Assembly: GCF_024296865.1 (NCBI RefSeq)
Contig: NZ_CP101134.1
Coordinates: forward strand, 2,232,001 to 2,296,000
DNA: 64,000 bases
Direction of reading: 5' to 3'
From: Sphingobacterium sp. LZ7M1
GTDB lineage: Bacteria > Bacteroidota > Bacteroidia > Sphingobacteriales > Sphingobacteriaceae
The position numbers and the translations under genes are program-made. The notes under the pieces are model-generated. The model ran no database searches. It saw nothing but the letters and a program-made list of their open reading frames with translations, and had not been told where the DNA came from. This document shows positions 16,660 through 24,259 of this stretch, in pieces (the stretch's first letter is position 1; each line of letters begins with the position of its first letter).

Positions 16660-17425
16660 ATTTTTTCATTATTACTTCCTGTGCGATCTGTTCGTGTGTC
16701 TTTTGTGGCGCATCCTTCGATTGGTTCTCTACCTTTGGTTTTCTTCCCTGCCGTATCTCCGATGTTATCCAGGAGTTGAAGTACCGTTTGAATTCCTGCT
16801 CGGTTTCTTCAATTTTTCCCGATCCGAGAATATAAAGTTCAAAGGCATCGAGCCATTCAAGGACATCGTGGACCAACAGGGAATTTTTCATTGCAATCGT
16901 GTTCAGCCACTCGGAATAACCGGCGCAACTTTCCTTTAATTTTTGTATCGGTTTTTTACCGAATTGATTTGAAGAAAAAGTGAGTGTGGTTTTTTCTATT
17001 TCATTCACTTTATTTTCTATTTCTATTTTACTTTCTATTTCTCTTTCTCTTTCACTTTCTAAAGGTGGGTTATTTTGGGTTTCCGAATTGGGTTTTTTGG
17101 GTTTTTCATCCTTTGGTGGTCTACCTCCTTTTTTGCCATTTTCCCTATTTGCTTTTTGCTTTCGTAATCGTGAATTGACTGAAATATGTGTATATTCATT
17201 GTCTTCAATTTCAAACTTTTCGGTTACAGATTTCCAGTCATCTTCATCAACTTTCATCCGTATTCTATTTTCGAAATGAGACTTCATAATCTTCATTGTT
17301 CCGCCATTGGAATACATCAAAAAAAGGCACTCTAAATAGATGTACCTTTGGATAGGGGAAAGCTCAAAAAAGGTATCACTAAACCACCAATCTTTAGGGT
17401 AAAAAGTGAATCCTAATTGTGACAT
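16640..17425 (-). CDS. DnaD-like phage replication initiator
   Basis: The 261-residue protein begins FTFYPKDWWFSDTFFELS, the winged-helix start typical of Bacteroidota phage replication proteins, followed by QRYIYLECLFLMYSNGG. A basic low-complexity linker (GKKGGRPPKDEKPKKP and an E/R/I-rich stretch) leads to a C-terminal helical domain resembling the DnaD/DnaB2 type. Such proteins melt or mark the origin and recruit the helicase. It sits centrally in the early operon with the 283-residue gene directly after it. Confidence 0.7.
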   Translation of the reverse strand: MSQLGFTFYPKDWWFSDTFFELSPIQRYIYLECLFLMYSNGGTMKIMKSHFENRIRMKVDEDDWKSVTEKFEIEDNEYTHISVNSRLRKQKANRENGKKGGRPPKDEKPKKPNSETQNNPPLESEREREIESKIEIENKVNEIEKTTLTFSSNQFGKKPIQKLKESCAGYSEWLNTIAMKNSLLVHDVLEWLDAFELYILGSGKIEETEQEFKRYFNSWITSEIRQGRKPKVENQSKDAPQKTHEQIAQEVIMKKYGNRAH

Positions 17426-17437
17426 AATTTTTTGCTT

Positions 17438-17695
17438 TTAAACAGACCTCCTTCTTGTCCAATCAGGTGCAGTATATCCTGCAAAAGTTAACCTTTGCTT
17501 TTCCACATCGACAATTGTCAATATTGATTGGAATCTATTTTCCTTGGCTTCATTTACCTTATCCAAAGCCATTTCCAGCGTCTTAAATCGGAATGGTGTA
17601 AGCTGTAGCTCGGGACAGGTCACTTTGTATGGTTTTTCACTGTCGATTTTATCAAACCGGGTGAAAACAGGTCTTGCTTTTGGTTTTACTGACAT
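17438..17695 (-). CDS. hypothetical phage protein, 85 aa
   Basis: A small basic protein with a predicted beta-hairpin start (YKVTCPELQLTPFRF) and a helix, ending in RRRSV. It overlaps the upstream gene by 10 bp. No family is recognised. Confidence 0.55.
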   Translation of the reverse strand: MSVKPKARPVFTRFDKIDSEKPYKVTCPELQLTPFRFKTLEMALDKVNEAKENRFQSILTIVDVEKQRLTFAGYTAPDWTRRRSV

Positions 17696-18045
17696 AATGA
17701 TAATTCGTTTTCTAGTTCTTTAATTCGGTTAGTTATCTGTGTTCTTCTTGACTGAATGATATTAGAATCTTTCAAGTGCTTATCCCATATATCTATTAAT
17801 GAATCATGTACTACCACAAGATCATCCTCGGTTATATGGTTGGGGCATACCGTTACGTTTGTCCATTTATTGTTGGATGTGCAGTCGAATTGATTTTCAG
17901 AAAATGCACGGTAGAAAACATGCAGATATGTTGGGGTTATGCTAATGTTTACTTCTCCTAATTTGAAACTAAGAGGTGAATTGATATTATCTATCAATGG
18001 TAGAAACCTAGTCTCTATCAATTGTATTATTTCCTTGATTTCCAT
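17686..18045 (-). CDS. hypothetical phage protein, 119 aa
   Basis: A mostly helical protein with a short beta region in the middle (VNISITPTYLHVFYRAF) and a C-terminal coiled-coil-like helix (RRTQITNRIKELENEL). It lies 6 bp after the NinB-like gene. No function is assigned. Confidence 0.55.
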   Translation of the reverse strand: MEIKEIIQLIETRFLPLIDNINSPLSFKLGEVNISITPTYLHVFYRAFSENQFDCTSNNKWTNVTVCPNHITEDDLVVVHDSLIDIWDKHLKDSNIIQSRRTQITNRIKELENELSLCQ

Positions 18046-18051
18046 TTTGGT

Positions 18052-18306
18052 TTAATTGGAATCGGGGATCTGATAATTAAGATATACAGCGCATATCCTT
18101 ATTATATCCTCGATGTAGTCAGAAAATTGAGTTTTTGTTAAATCCTTTGTGGATGGAGTGTTAAGAATGGTTTTCCAGAACCTGTGAACCAAATCATAAT
18201 GAGAAAACCTTTCTTTTTCCCATCCTGCGTAGAGTAGGGCAGTTGATGAATGTGGAATCACAACGCCCCAGTAATACGCATTGGCGTCTATGGAGCGTTT
18301 CTTCAT
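18052..18306 (-). CDS. NinB-like recombination protein (short form)
   Basis: The 84-residue protein reads RSIDANAYYWGVVIP near the start and ends with an FSDYIEDIIRICAVYLNYQIP segment. This follows the pattern of NinB/Orf-type phage proteins (an N-terminal NAYYWG-type phrase, then a helix ending in a short I-P tail). These bind ssDNA and help RecBCD-independent recombination. Here it neighbours ERF and RusA, which fits. It shares a base with the upstream gene (TAATG). The assignment is by pattern only. Confidence 0.5.
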   Translation of the reverse strand: MKKRSIDANAYYWGVVIPHSSTALLYAGWEKERFSHYDLVHRFWKTILNTPSTKDLTKTQFSDYIEDIIRICAVYLNYQIPDSN

Positions 18307-18773
18307 TATTTAATGCTTACGGCCAATCCCATTTTGCCCTTTTGGATCGGAGGTTTTATCTCCACTCCGTTTTCATCAAATATTGGTTTTGTGATGGTTT
18401 TTAAAAACTTCTCACGTTCCTTTTTCTTTTTGTCCAATTCGGCAATTTGATTGGAAAGTTCATTCCATTCTTCATCGTCACACATTGAAAAATCATAAGA
18501 AACACCTGTCATTCGCTCAGTTATTTCGCAACCATATTTTTTGTAAACTTCTCCTTTACCTAGCCTGGTTTCCTGTTCAGCATATGGCCTGATAACCTTT
18601 TCAAGTTGAGTGAACAGTTCTTGGCCTTTCTTAGCTGTGATAAATAGCTTAAGCGCATCTGTAAAACCCTCAGATAGGTTTACCCTTGCCTGTTCTACCG
18701 TTTGGCTGATATAATCCTTGTTTAAGTCCAAAAGCTTAGATGGACTTACTTCGATTTCAAATTCTTGATTCAT
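18306..18773 (-). CDS. hypothetical phage recombination-module protein, 155 aa
   Basis: A charged helical protein lying between the ERF and NinB-like genes. It has a central basic coiled-coil stretch (SNQIAELDKKKKEREKFLKT) and a C-terminal Lys/Pro segment. No catalytic residues are recognised. Position suggests a helper in recombination. Confidence 0.55.
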   Translation of the reverse strand: MNQEFEIEVSPSKLLDLNKDYISQTVEQARVNLSEGFTDALKLFITAKKGQELFTQLEKVIRPYAEQETRLGKGEVYKKYGCEITERMTGVSYDFSMCDDEEWNELSNQIAELDKKKKEREKFLKTITKPIFDENGVEIKPPIQKGKMGLAVSIK

Positions 18774-18779
18774 GATTAA

Positions 18780-19316
18780 TTATTTTGAAGGTTTGTAATT
18801 CTTTTCTGCTGATTCCAATGTTTCCTTATAGGCTTTCTTCATTCTGAATTTATCATTGAGCTTTGAAAGCCATTTTTCACCCTTGTTAATAAGCGACAGA
18901 TATCCATTGAATTGATCTTCAGTTAACCATGGTCTTGTGTCTTCAGGTTTGTCAACTTTATTTCCAGAAGCTTTATTTGCGTCATCATCTTCTTCTTGGA
19001 TATTTAGCAATGCTTTAAGGGTATATCTTCGATAGTAAGTAATAGCTGAACCAATTTTTTGTGGATCTTGAGATTGGGGAAGTTCTAATGAGCTTTCAAT
19101 TTTTTCGCCTGTATCGACATCAATAATCTGTGTCAATAATGTGTTCCCCTGAATAGGCTGTAGAACCATTAAATTTTGATTGTGGAACAACGGATTGGAC
19201 AATTCAATCAATTGATTTATGTCAGCATACTTAGATTTGAAAAATGGATTATCTGCATCCTTTGTCAACTTTCCAATGTTCTTTTGGATTTCGAATAGTT
19301 TCTTATATATCTTCAT
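18780..19316 (-). CDS. erf: ERF-type single-strand annealing protein
   Basis: The 178-residue protein has the two hallmark ERF motifs: NPFFKSKYADINQLI (23-37) and GSAITYYRRYTLKALLNI (89-106), followed by the acidic EEDDDAN. ERF proteins anneal complementary single strands during phage recombination and genome circularisation. With RusA, NinB-like and HNH neighbours it forms a full recombination module. The C-terminal ~60 residues are basic and less conserved in style. Confidence 0.9.
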   Translation of the reverse strand: MKIYKKLFEIQKNIGKLTKDADNPFFKSKYADINQLIELSNPLFHNQNLMVLQPIQGNTLLTQIIDVDTGEKIESSLELPQSQDPQKIGSAITYYRRYTLKALLNIQEEDDDANKASGNKVDKPEDTRPWLTEDQFNGYLSLINKGEKWLSKLNDKFRMKKAYKETLESAEKNYKPSK

Positions 19317-19320
19317 ATCT

Positions 19321-19503
19321 TTATCTACTTGTTATAATTACTTCATACTCACTTGCCCCAACATAAAGGGCATATAAAAAGAAAAAAGCCATTACAGCTA
19401 TTGCAATGACTTGAAAATAGAATCGAAACATTTCTTTAGTTTCTTCATCTAAGTAGAACCACCAGTTCTGAACTGATCGGTCAATTCTTTTAAACAGTTT
19501 CAT
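19321..19503 (-). CDS. small single-pass membrane protein
   Basis: The 60-residue protein has one strong hydrophobic segment at about 31-48 (VIAIAVMAFFFLYALYV) with a basic N-terminal half (KLFKRIDR). It lies between the excisionase-like and ERF genes. It may be a phage membrane effector such as superinfection exclusion, but this is conjecture. Confidence 0.55.
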   Translation of the reverse strand: MKLFKRIDRSVQNWWFYLDEETKEMFRFYFQVIAIAVMAFFFLYALYVGASEYEVIITSR

Positions 19504-19521
19504 ATTATCGTTTACGTTTGG

Positions 19522-19803
19522 TTACAATTTGATTTCCGGCAAATGGTTGTAGCTGTTTTGTATAAGCTCATTTATTCTTTTATGAGAATAATATTTACAG
19601 CTTCCTTTACCGTTCTGGCTGACAGGTTTTAAAAGACCTGATTTAATGTATTTCCTTATTCTGTTTTCCCCATATAGTTCACAGGCTTCCTTAAAAATCA
19701 ATTGGGGTTTAGATGTTATTTTGTTCAGCTTTTCATCGGAAACCATAGATATTACTACAGCTCTAAGGTCTGATAGTGAAACTTGGATTACTTTATCTTC
19801 CAT
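19522..19803 (-). CDS. excisionase-like helix-turn-helix protein
   Basis: The 93-residue protein has a winged-helix region with EACELYGENRIRKYIKSGLL followed by a basic turn (NGKGSCKYYSHKRI), the layout of MerR-type and excisionase DNA-binding domains. It is the first gene of the early operon after a terminator. It could be Xis or an early regulator; no integrase is nearby to settle this. Confidence 0.55.
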   Translation of the reverse strand: MEDKVIQVSLSDLRAVVISMVSDEKLNKITSKPQLIFKEACELYGENRIRKYIKSGLLKPVSQNGKGSCKYYSHKRINELIQNSYNHLPEIKL

Positions 19804-19822
19804 GATTGATAGATTTTAAAAT

Positions 19823-19849
19823 GAAAAAGCCCGACTGTTACATCGGGCT
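19823..19849 (-). terminator. intrinsic terminator after the lipoprotein/tRNA-like unit
   Basis: On the minus strand AGCCCGA pairs with TCGGGCT (7 bp), followed by TTTTTC. A second perfect 7-bp hairpin (GACATTT/AAATGTC, 19856-19862 with 19881-19887) lies just upstream, repeating the two-hairpin layout of the arrays at 4.1 and 7.2 kb. Confidence 0.75.
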
Positions 19850-19907
19850 GTGTTTGACATTTACGTTATTAGGCGGCTAAAAATGTCTTAAATCTGCCTT
19901 CCTTATT

Positions 19908-19956
19908 TGGAGAGCCGTAGGTGGAATCGAACCACCCATGAATCCAGTTTACGGCT
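19908..19956 (-). ncRNA. tRNA-like minihelix (acceptor stem plus T-arm only)
   Basis: On the minus strand a 7-nt arm AGCCGTA is perfectly complementary to TACGGCT. Between them lie a 13-nt linker and a perfect T-arm: GGTGG, loop TTCGATT, CCACC. The loop matches the universal TTCRANY pattern. The 3' side continues CTCCA. The D-arm and anticodon arm are absent, so this is not a decoding tRNA. The 12-bp coaxial helix is what RNase P and EF-Tu recognise. It begins at the stop codon of the lipoprotein gene and precedes a terminator. It could be a processing signal, a deleted tRNA, or a decoy. Confidence 0.5.
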
Positions 19957-20228
19957 TAAAATTTGTGTTGACGCTTAGAATCGTTTTGATAAACTCCGGA
20001 TTGGTAGTAGATAGAACCATTGATGTTAACCTTACATCCTTCACTACAGGTAATGGAGTAATTAGGGGTATGAGGCACAATCTCTTGTTGCCCTGGTGAC
20101 ATTGTAATGCCGTTTAAAATTGCTTGTGATGATCCCTGGTTATGAATTACATCTACATCTTGGAATCCTTCTTTTGAACATGATGCCATAGCTACTACGG
20201 CAACTGCTAGTGTTAATATTCTTTTCAT
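19956..20228 (-). CDS. small phage lipoprotein, 90 aa
   Basis: The N-terminal signal (MKRILTLAVAVVAMASCSKE) contains a lipobox with lipidation at Cys17. The mature part is short, polar and probably beta-stranded, with two Cys residues (ITCSEGCK). It lies between a structured non-coding region and a tRNA-like element. It may alter the lysogen surface or block superinfection, which is inference from location and localisation only. Confidence 0.65.
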   Translation of the reverse strand: MKRILTLAVAVVAMASCSKEGFQDVDVIHNQGSSQAILNGITMSPGQQEIVPHTPNYSITCSEGCKVNINGSIYYQSGVYQNDSKRQHKF

Positions 20229-20527
20229 GCTGTTTCGTTGTTTTCAACTTATCAATATGGGGTACACACCTATATACAGCTTATTTATGCCCGTAGTACT
20301 ATTTCAAACTTGAGGGTCTACTTCGATCCAAGTATAATGCTGATACTTTCAAACAGCTGGTCGGTGCTTTAAACCTGCACACGGTTTATAAAGAACTATT
20401 GTGTTGATCCCGACCAAGGTTTCGAGCCTTACTGCCTTTAGCTTATCGGGAAATTTTAAACATGGCTCACGCCTGAACAAGTGGTTTTAAAACTTGTAAC
20501 TAATTGATTTTTAGATGTTGTAGTATT
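20229..20527 (-). ncRNA. candidate structured non-coding RNA
   Basis: The 299 bp between the antirepressor and the lipoprotein hold no gene but are rich in inverted repeats. A 7-bp stem TGGTCGG/CCGACCA (20358-20416) encloses a 6-bp stem TAAACC/GGTTTA (20370-20388). Others are AAGG/CCTT (20416-20430), GGC/GCC (20464-20473, tetraloop-like) and ACAAG/CTTGT (20477-20497). The GC content is higher than in other gaps. It could be a regulatory RNA or a leader of the lipoprotein gene. Covariation was not tested. Confidence 0.35.
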
Positions 20528-21370
20528 TTAGTTTTTGAATAATGAATGGATAAACTCACGTCCTTTTTCTGTCCAGCGCATTTCCGTTTTAGTCATTTGC
20601 TCGCCACGTGAATTGAAGTATTTGTGTGTGTATGTGTCCTCATAACCTTTCCCACGATAATTGGATCGTAGAAGCCATTTATCACCCTGTTTGTATTGAA
20701 CACCTTTATCCTTAAGGATTTTATTCAACTTAATAGCTGTCAGACCTAATTCCATTGCTATTGAGTTAATAGTTATTTGAGAATTAGAAGTTAAAACATC
20801 ATCGTAATATTCAGCCTTAGGCTTTACGATATTGAAATATTGTTGGGCCGTTTGAAGTTGAGCTTCTTGTCTTTGTGTTTTATTCCTTAATTCTTTTAAT
20901 TGGGTAGCCATTTGAATGATCATATCTGGATTTGATAGCATATCTTCAATTGTTTGCGGTGTAGCAGTAATGCCTACAGATAGAAGTTCTTTAATTCGAT
21001 CATTGCACCATAATTTGAAGTCTACTGAAAGCCATTGAGCATATTCTAATGCTACTTCTTCATGCATCCATGTGCCTTGTTGAATTAATCCTGGTGTTCC
21101 GCCTTTTACAACAATTAATAAAGAAGGATAAAGTTTTGCTAACTCACTGGTATTCAACGAAGTCTTAATTTCGCCCATCGGCTTAATTCCTCTTGCTTTT
21201 GCTAAGGCATGAATGAAATCATGCGTTTCAGCATTATCAAACCATTGTTTTGGCTCTTTTCCTTTAAAAGGTTTTGCCATATTGTTGGCATTAACATAAG
21301 CAGTTCCTTTTTCATTTCTAAAAGTAACCTCGTTACCTTGGTAAGAAAATAATTTTGTTAGTTGGTTCAT
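20528..21370 (-). CDS. phage antirepressor (KilA-N / ANT type)
   Basis: The 280-residue protein (start at the ATG at 21370, right after the upstream stop in TAATG) has an N-terminal KilA-N-like DNA-binding domain (AYVNANNMAKPF...WFDN, then TWMHEEVALEYAQWLSVDFKLW, given here in parts). A C-terminal ANT-type domain contains TINSIAMELGLTAIKLNKIL. A glutamine-rich coiled coil links them. Antirepressors inactivate the prophage repressor to trigger lytic growth. It is transcribed divergently from the CI-like gene across shared operators, as expected. Confidence 0.85.
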   Translation of the reverse strand: MNQLTKLFSYQGNEVTFRNEKGTAYVNANNMAKPFKGKEPKQWFDNAETHDFIHALAKARGIKPMGEIKTSLNTSELAKLYPSLLIVVKGGTPGLIQQGTWMHEEVALEYAQWLSVDFKLWCNDRIKELLSVGITATPQTIEDMLSNPDMIIQMATQLKELRNKTQRQEAQLQTAQQYFNIVKPKAEYYDDVLTSNSQITINSIAMELGLTAIKLNKILKDKGVQYKQGDKWLLRSNYRGKGYEDTYTHKYFNSRGEQMTKTEMRWTEKGREFIHSLFKN

Positions 21371-21591
21371 TACGCTGTCCTGCCAATAAATGATTTGCCA
21401 TTGTCCTTCCAAACGATATATTCTCGATCTGGAAATTCTTTTGATAGTTCTAGTTTTAAGTTCTTAGCATAACCGTGATTATTAACTAAAATGTATTGGT
21501 CAATACTTAATAATCTTACAGTTTTTCTGACAGGTTCAATTATTCCTTTTGCTTTTGGCGGTATTCCTGTCATAATAATGTCATTAACCAT
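21370..21591 (-). CDS. hypothetical early phage protein, 73 aa
   Basis: The first gene of the leftward immunity/early transcript. The frame opens with TTG three codons earlier, but the ATG at 21591 is preferred. The protein is basic, with a strand-helix-strand feel (VRLLSIDQYILVNN...YIVWKDNGKSFIG). It shares a TAATG junction with the antirepressor. The function is unknown. Confidence 0.55.
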   Translation of the reverse strand: MVNDIIMTGIPPKAKGIIEPVRKTVRLLSIDQYILVNNHGYAKNLKLELSKEFPDREYIVWKDNGKSFIGRTA

Positions 21592-21639
21592 GTTATTCAA
21601 TTGCTTTATATTACTAAATATTACAATATATGACAGAAA

Positions 21640-21745
21640 GTGTTATTTTTGCATTGCATTTAAAAAATAAATCTTACTATCACTTACACAAAGTAAGGGT
21701 AATATATCCGTATTTGCAAGTAATAGTAAGTTAAAAACTTACACA
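21640..21745. promoter_or_regulatory. divergent phage operator/promoter region
   Basis: A TAnnTTTG promoter element (TATTTTTG) lies at 21644-21651. Downstream are palindromes: CTTAC-ACAAA-GTAAG (21683-21697), a perfect GTAAGTT-AAA-AACTTAC (21728-21744), and an imperfect 13-bp inverted pair CTTACTATCACTT/AAGTAATAGTAAG (21674-21732). They share a GTAAG core, so they are likely sites for the CI-like repressor between it and the antirepressor operon. Confidence 0.65.
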
Positions 21746-21754
21746 TTTTTACAT

Positions 21755-22393
21755 ATGTCTGATTATCAGGGAGATAAATTTCAGAAAAAACTTACAGAGT
21801 TAGGTATTTCTGCTACAGAAGCTGCAAAAAGAATAGAAATTAGCAGGGATACGATTCATAAATGGTTTAAAAAAGAACAATTGGACCACAAGCAGATTGT
21901 AAAAATTACAAAAGGATTGGGATTGTCTCAGGATGAAATATGGGGTGATGACCTTAGTAAGCCTAATGCTAAACCGGCAAGATTTTTAGGCGATGGCACT
22001 CCAAATATGTGGGTGGTTCCTATTAAAGCACAAGGAGGGTTTCTTGAAGGTTACGGAGATTCTGTTTTGCTAGAACAGAATATAGAGAAAGTCTATTTTC
22101 CATTTATTGGTCAAGAGTGTTTTGCATTTGAAATAGACGGGTTAAGTATGTTGACAGAATATGTTCCTGGAGAATACTTTGTAGGAACTCCGATCGAGAA
22201 TTTCAATCATTTAGTAAAGGGTAGAGTATATGTATTCCAAACTATCGATGGGATCATAATTAAAGAATTTGTTAAGATCGAGGACGATTATATCCATTTA
22301 AGATCGCAAAATGAAGATTATAATCCAGTTAAACCAATATACCTTAAAGATATTAAACGCGTGTACCAGCGTGAAATGGTAATTAAAAACTAA
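21755..22393 (+). CDS. LexA/CI-like phage repressor (HTH plus S24 peptidase)
   Basis: The 212-residue protein has an N-terminal helix-turn-helix (about 8-60: GISATEAAKRIEISRDTIHK) and a C-terminal S24 self-cleavage domain. The catalytic Ser131 (in DGLSML) and Lys170 (IIIKEF) are present, with a likely cleavage region around AQGGF (92-96). Such repressors hold lysogeny and self-cleave with RecA after DNA damage. Operators with a GTAAG core lie just upstream, and the antirepressor diverges from it. Confidence 0.9.
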   Translation: MSDYQGDKFQKKLTELGISATEAAKRIEISRDTIHKWFKKEQLDHKQIVKITKGLGLSQDEIWGDDLSKPNAKPARFLGDGTPNMWVVPIKAQGGFLEGYGDSVLLEQNIEKVYFPFIGQECFAFEIDGLSMLTEYVPGEYFVGTPIENFNHLVKGRVYVFQTIDGIIIKEFVKIEDDYIHLRSQNEDYNPVKPIYLKDIKRVYQREMVIKN

Positions 22394-22409
22394 GACCAAT
22401 AAATAAATT

Positions 22410-22961
22410 ATGGAAATAATAATATCCTGGATAATACTATCTTTTGTTGTTGGAGCTGTCGCCTCTAATAGAACAACAGGTTTTTTGGGTGGTTTTCTTA
22501 TTTCTCTTTTACTTTCTCCATTAATAGGTATTATTATTACCCTTGCTTCAAAAAGAAAAGACACAATCGCATTTGAAAAAGCCTTATTGGAAAAGAATGA
22601 ATATAAAAATAATGTAAATTATATTGATGAGTTATTTAAGCTTAAATCCTTGTTGGATTCTGGGGCTATAACTAATGAACTTTACGAATCAGAAAAACTA
22701 AGGTTAGATAGGAATAGAGTAGAAGTAAGGAATTTATATTTTTTCGATTCTAAAGGAAGGACATTTACAATACATGTTAATAATAGGGGTAAGTCAATTA
22801 AAGTAAAAAATAGCATTGCAAATGCTGAAAGATTCACAATAAACGAAAGTGAATTCATATTGACAGTTATTCCGAGTAATATTTTTTTAAGTAACAGGTC
22901 TTTTAAATTGAATGCTCCTGATATAGAAAACACATATGATCTTGCAGATATAATTAAATAA
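22410..22961 (+). CDS. membrane protein with SHOCT-like motif
   Basis: The 183-residue protein has two N-terminal hydrophobic segments (about 2-18 and 27-46). A SHOCT-like short helix pair follows (IDELFKLKSLLDSGAITNEL). The C-terminal half is beta-rich and polar. It follows the repressor by 16 bp on the same strand, so it is probably co-expressed in the lysogen. It overlaps the lipoprotein gene by 1 bp (ATGA-like junction at 22961). A role in superinfection exclusion or host conversion is plausible but not shown. Confidence 0.6.
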   Translation: MEIIISWIILSFVVGAVASNRTTGFLGGFLISLLLSPLIGIIITLASKRKDTIAFEKALLEKNEYKNNVNYIDELFKLKSLLDSGAITNELYESEKLRLDRNRVEVRNLYFFDSKGRTFTIHVNNRGKSIKVKNSIANAERFTINESEFILTVIPSNIFLSNRSFKLNAPDIENTYDLADIIK

Positions 22962-23314
22962 TGAAAAAAATTTTATTAATTCTAACGCTATCATTTACAT
23001 TCCTGTCATGCAGTAAGGATGAAGCGCAGGTTGATGATCAAACTATTATTGGAAATTGGGTAGATGTTAATGGAGATAAATGGGTTTATTTAAATCTTAA
23101 GTCAAACGGAAATTTTGAATTTTCAATTTGTAGTTCTAGAAATGAAGACAATGAATGTCTCGCAACTGGTAAATATATTTATTCTAATAAATCACTTGCT
23201 TTAAAGGCTGGGTATAAGGATTTTGTTTTCGATGTTGATTTAATATCTTCAAATGAATTAACAATTACTGACACAGATAATTATTTCAAAACTATTTCTT
23301 ACAAGAGGAAGTAA
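22961..23314 (+). CDS. lipocalin-like phage lipoprotein
   Basis: The 117-residue protein has a lipoprotein signal (FTFLSC, lipidated Cys17) followed by an acidic linker. It then has IIGNWVDVNGDKWVYLNL, the G-x-W start of a lipocalin-like beta barrel as found in small Bacteroidota lipoproteins. Two further Cys residues may pair. It is the last gene before the attachment site and is co-directional with the repressor, so it is likely expressed in the lysogen. Confidence 0.65.
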   Translation: MKKILLILTLSFTFLSCSKDEAQVDDQTIIGNWVDVNGDKWVYLNLKSNGNFEFSICSSRNEDNECLATGKYIYSNKSLALKAGYKDFVFDVDLISSNELTITDTDNYFKTISYKRK

Positions 23315-23567
23315 TTATTTTTTGAATTATTTGTGTGGCATATTGAAAATAGAAATAGATGGAGGGCGCACACCCTCTCTTTGGTATTTTTTGAGATCAA
23401 TATGTCTTAATTTTAAATATAGATAGGTGACGAAACAAACCTTTATAATAAATCAAATGAATTTACCAAAATGTTTTATGAATGAAATTTTGTTTTATGA
23501 ATGTTTTATGAAGATTTTTTAATCGACATAACTGATTGAAAAATAGACTTTTATAAAGGTGTTAGAT
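23315..23567. other. phage end region with repeated short motifs
   Basis: No gene. A weak terminator-like hairpin (GAGGG/CCCTC, 23362-23377) follows the lipoprotein. Three copies of TGTTTTATGAA(T)G lie at 23472-23484, 23491-23503 and 23502-23513, within 100 bp of the attachment core. Their position would suit integrase arm-type sites, which is inference. Confidence 0.4.
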
Positions 23568-23594
23568 AGGGTTCGAATCCCTCTCTCTCCGCCA
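23568..23594 (+). other. attR: 3' fragment of a tRNA gene (probably tRNA-Ser)
   Basis: The sequence GGTTCGAATCC, then CTCTCTCTCCGCCA, is the T-arm 3' part, acceptor 3' strand and encoded CCA of a tRNA. The expected 5' half is missing and the left side is phage DNA; the 5' T-stem strand (TAGGG) does not fully pair with CCCTC. A tRNA terminator follows at 23602-23627. This is the classic scar of phage integration into a tRNA 3' end. The acceptor strand and 3' end fit tRNA-Ser. Confidence 0.75.
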
Positions 23595-23601
23595 AAGAAA
23601 C

Positions 23602-23627
23602 AAAGCCCAACGTTAGTTGGGTTTTGT
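23602..23627 (+). terminator. terminator of the disrupted tRNA gene
   Basis: Stem AAGCCCAAC pairs with GTTGGGTTT (one G-U pair), followed by T residues, directly after the tRNA CCA end. Confidence 0.7.
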
Positions 23628-23636
23628 TGTTTCAGG

Positions 23637-24215
23637 ACAGCCTTGCCAAACTTGTTTGAGCAAAGGCAGTCCTGAAACAACAAAAGGCCCGCGGAGCGAG
23701 GCCCTTTGTTACTGTGAAGCCTCCCCCCAAAGGGAAGGTTCAGGGTTTGCGTGCGTGCCCAGTGGGGCTGAACCAATCCCTTTGAGCTACGGGATCCTAC
23801 CGGAATCCCTAAGAGCTAAAGAATCCTGATTGAGTTCCTTGCCAAACTTGTTTGAGCAAAGGCAGTCCTGAACAACAAAAGGCCCGCGGAGCGAGGCCCT
23901 TTGTTACTGTGAAGCCTCCCCCCAAAGGGAAGGTTCAGGGTTTGCGTGCGTGCCCAGTGGGGCTGAACCAATCCCTTTGAGCTACGGGATCCTACCGGAA
24001 TCCCTAAGAGCTAAAGAATCCTGATTGAGTTCCTTGGCAAACTTGTTTGAGCAAAGGCAGTCCTGAAACAACAAAAGGCCCGCGGAGCGAGGCCCTTTGT
24101 TTCTGTGAAGCCTCCCCCCAAAGGGAAGGTTCAGGGTTTGCGTGCGGGCCCAGTGGGGCTGAACCAATCCCTATGAGCAACGGGATCCTTTGAGCTAAAG
24201 AATCCAGATAGTGTC
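23637..24215 (+). repeat. three tandem 195-bp repeats
   Basis: Copies start at 23641, 23837 and 24032 (periods 196 and 195 bp) and are nearly identical, including the phrase CCTTG(C/G)CAAACTTG. Each holds a strong hairpin (AGGCCCGCGGAGCGAGGCCCT region) and a GC-rich CCTCCCC stretch. A decaying tail with GAGCTA phrases continues to about 24260. Minus-strand frames through the copies are artefacts of the repeats. They lie directly beyond the phage attachment site. Confidence 0.85.
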
Positions 24216-24259
24216 CCTTTGAGCTACTTGTTCATATTAATGTCCCTATTAGCTATAAG

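Noticed and set aside
19908..19956. Functional decoding tRNA
   Set aside because: Only the acceptor and T-arm can form; D-arm and anticodon arm are missing.
23519..24167. Minus-strand open frames (85 and 61 codons) through the tRNA fragment and 195-bp repeats
   Set aside because: They are antisense to a tRNA 3' end and to repeated non-coding DNA; the same peptide recurs with each repeat copy, which shows it is an artefact.
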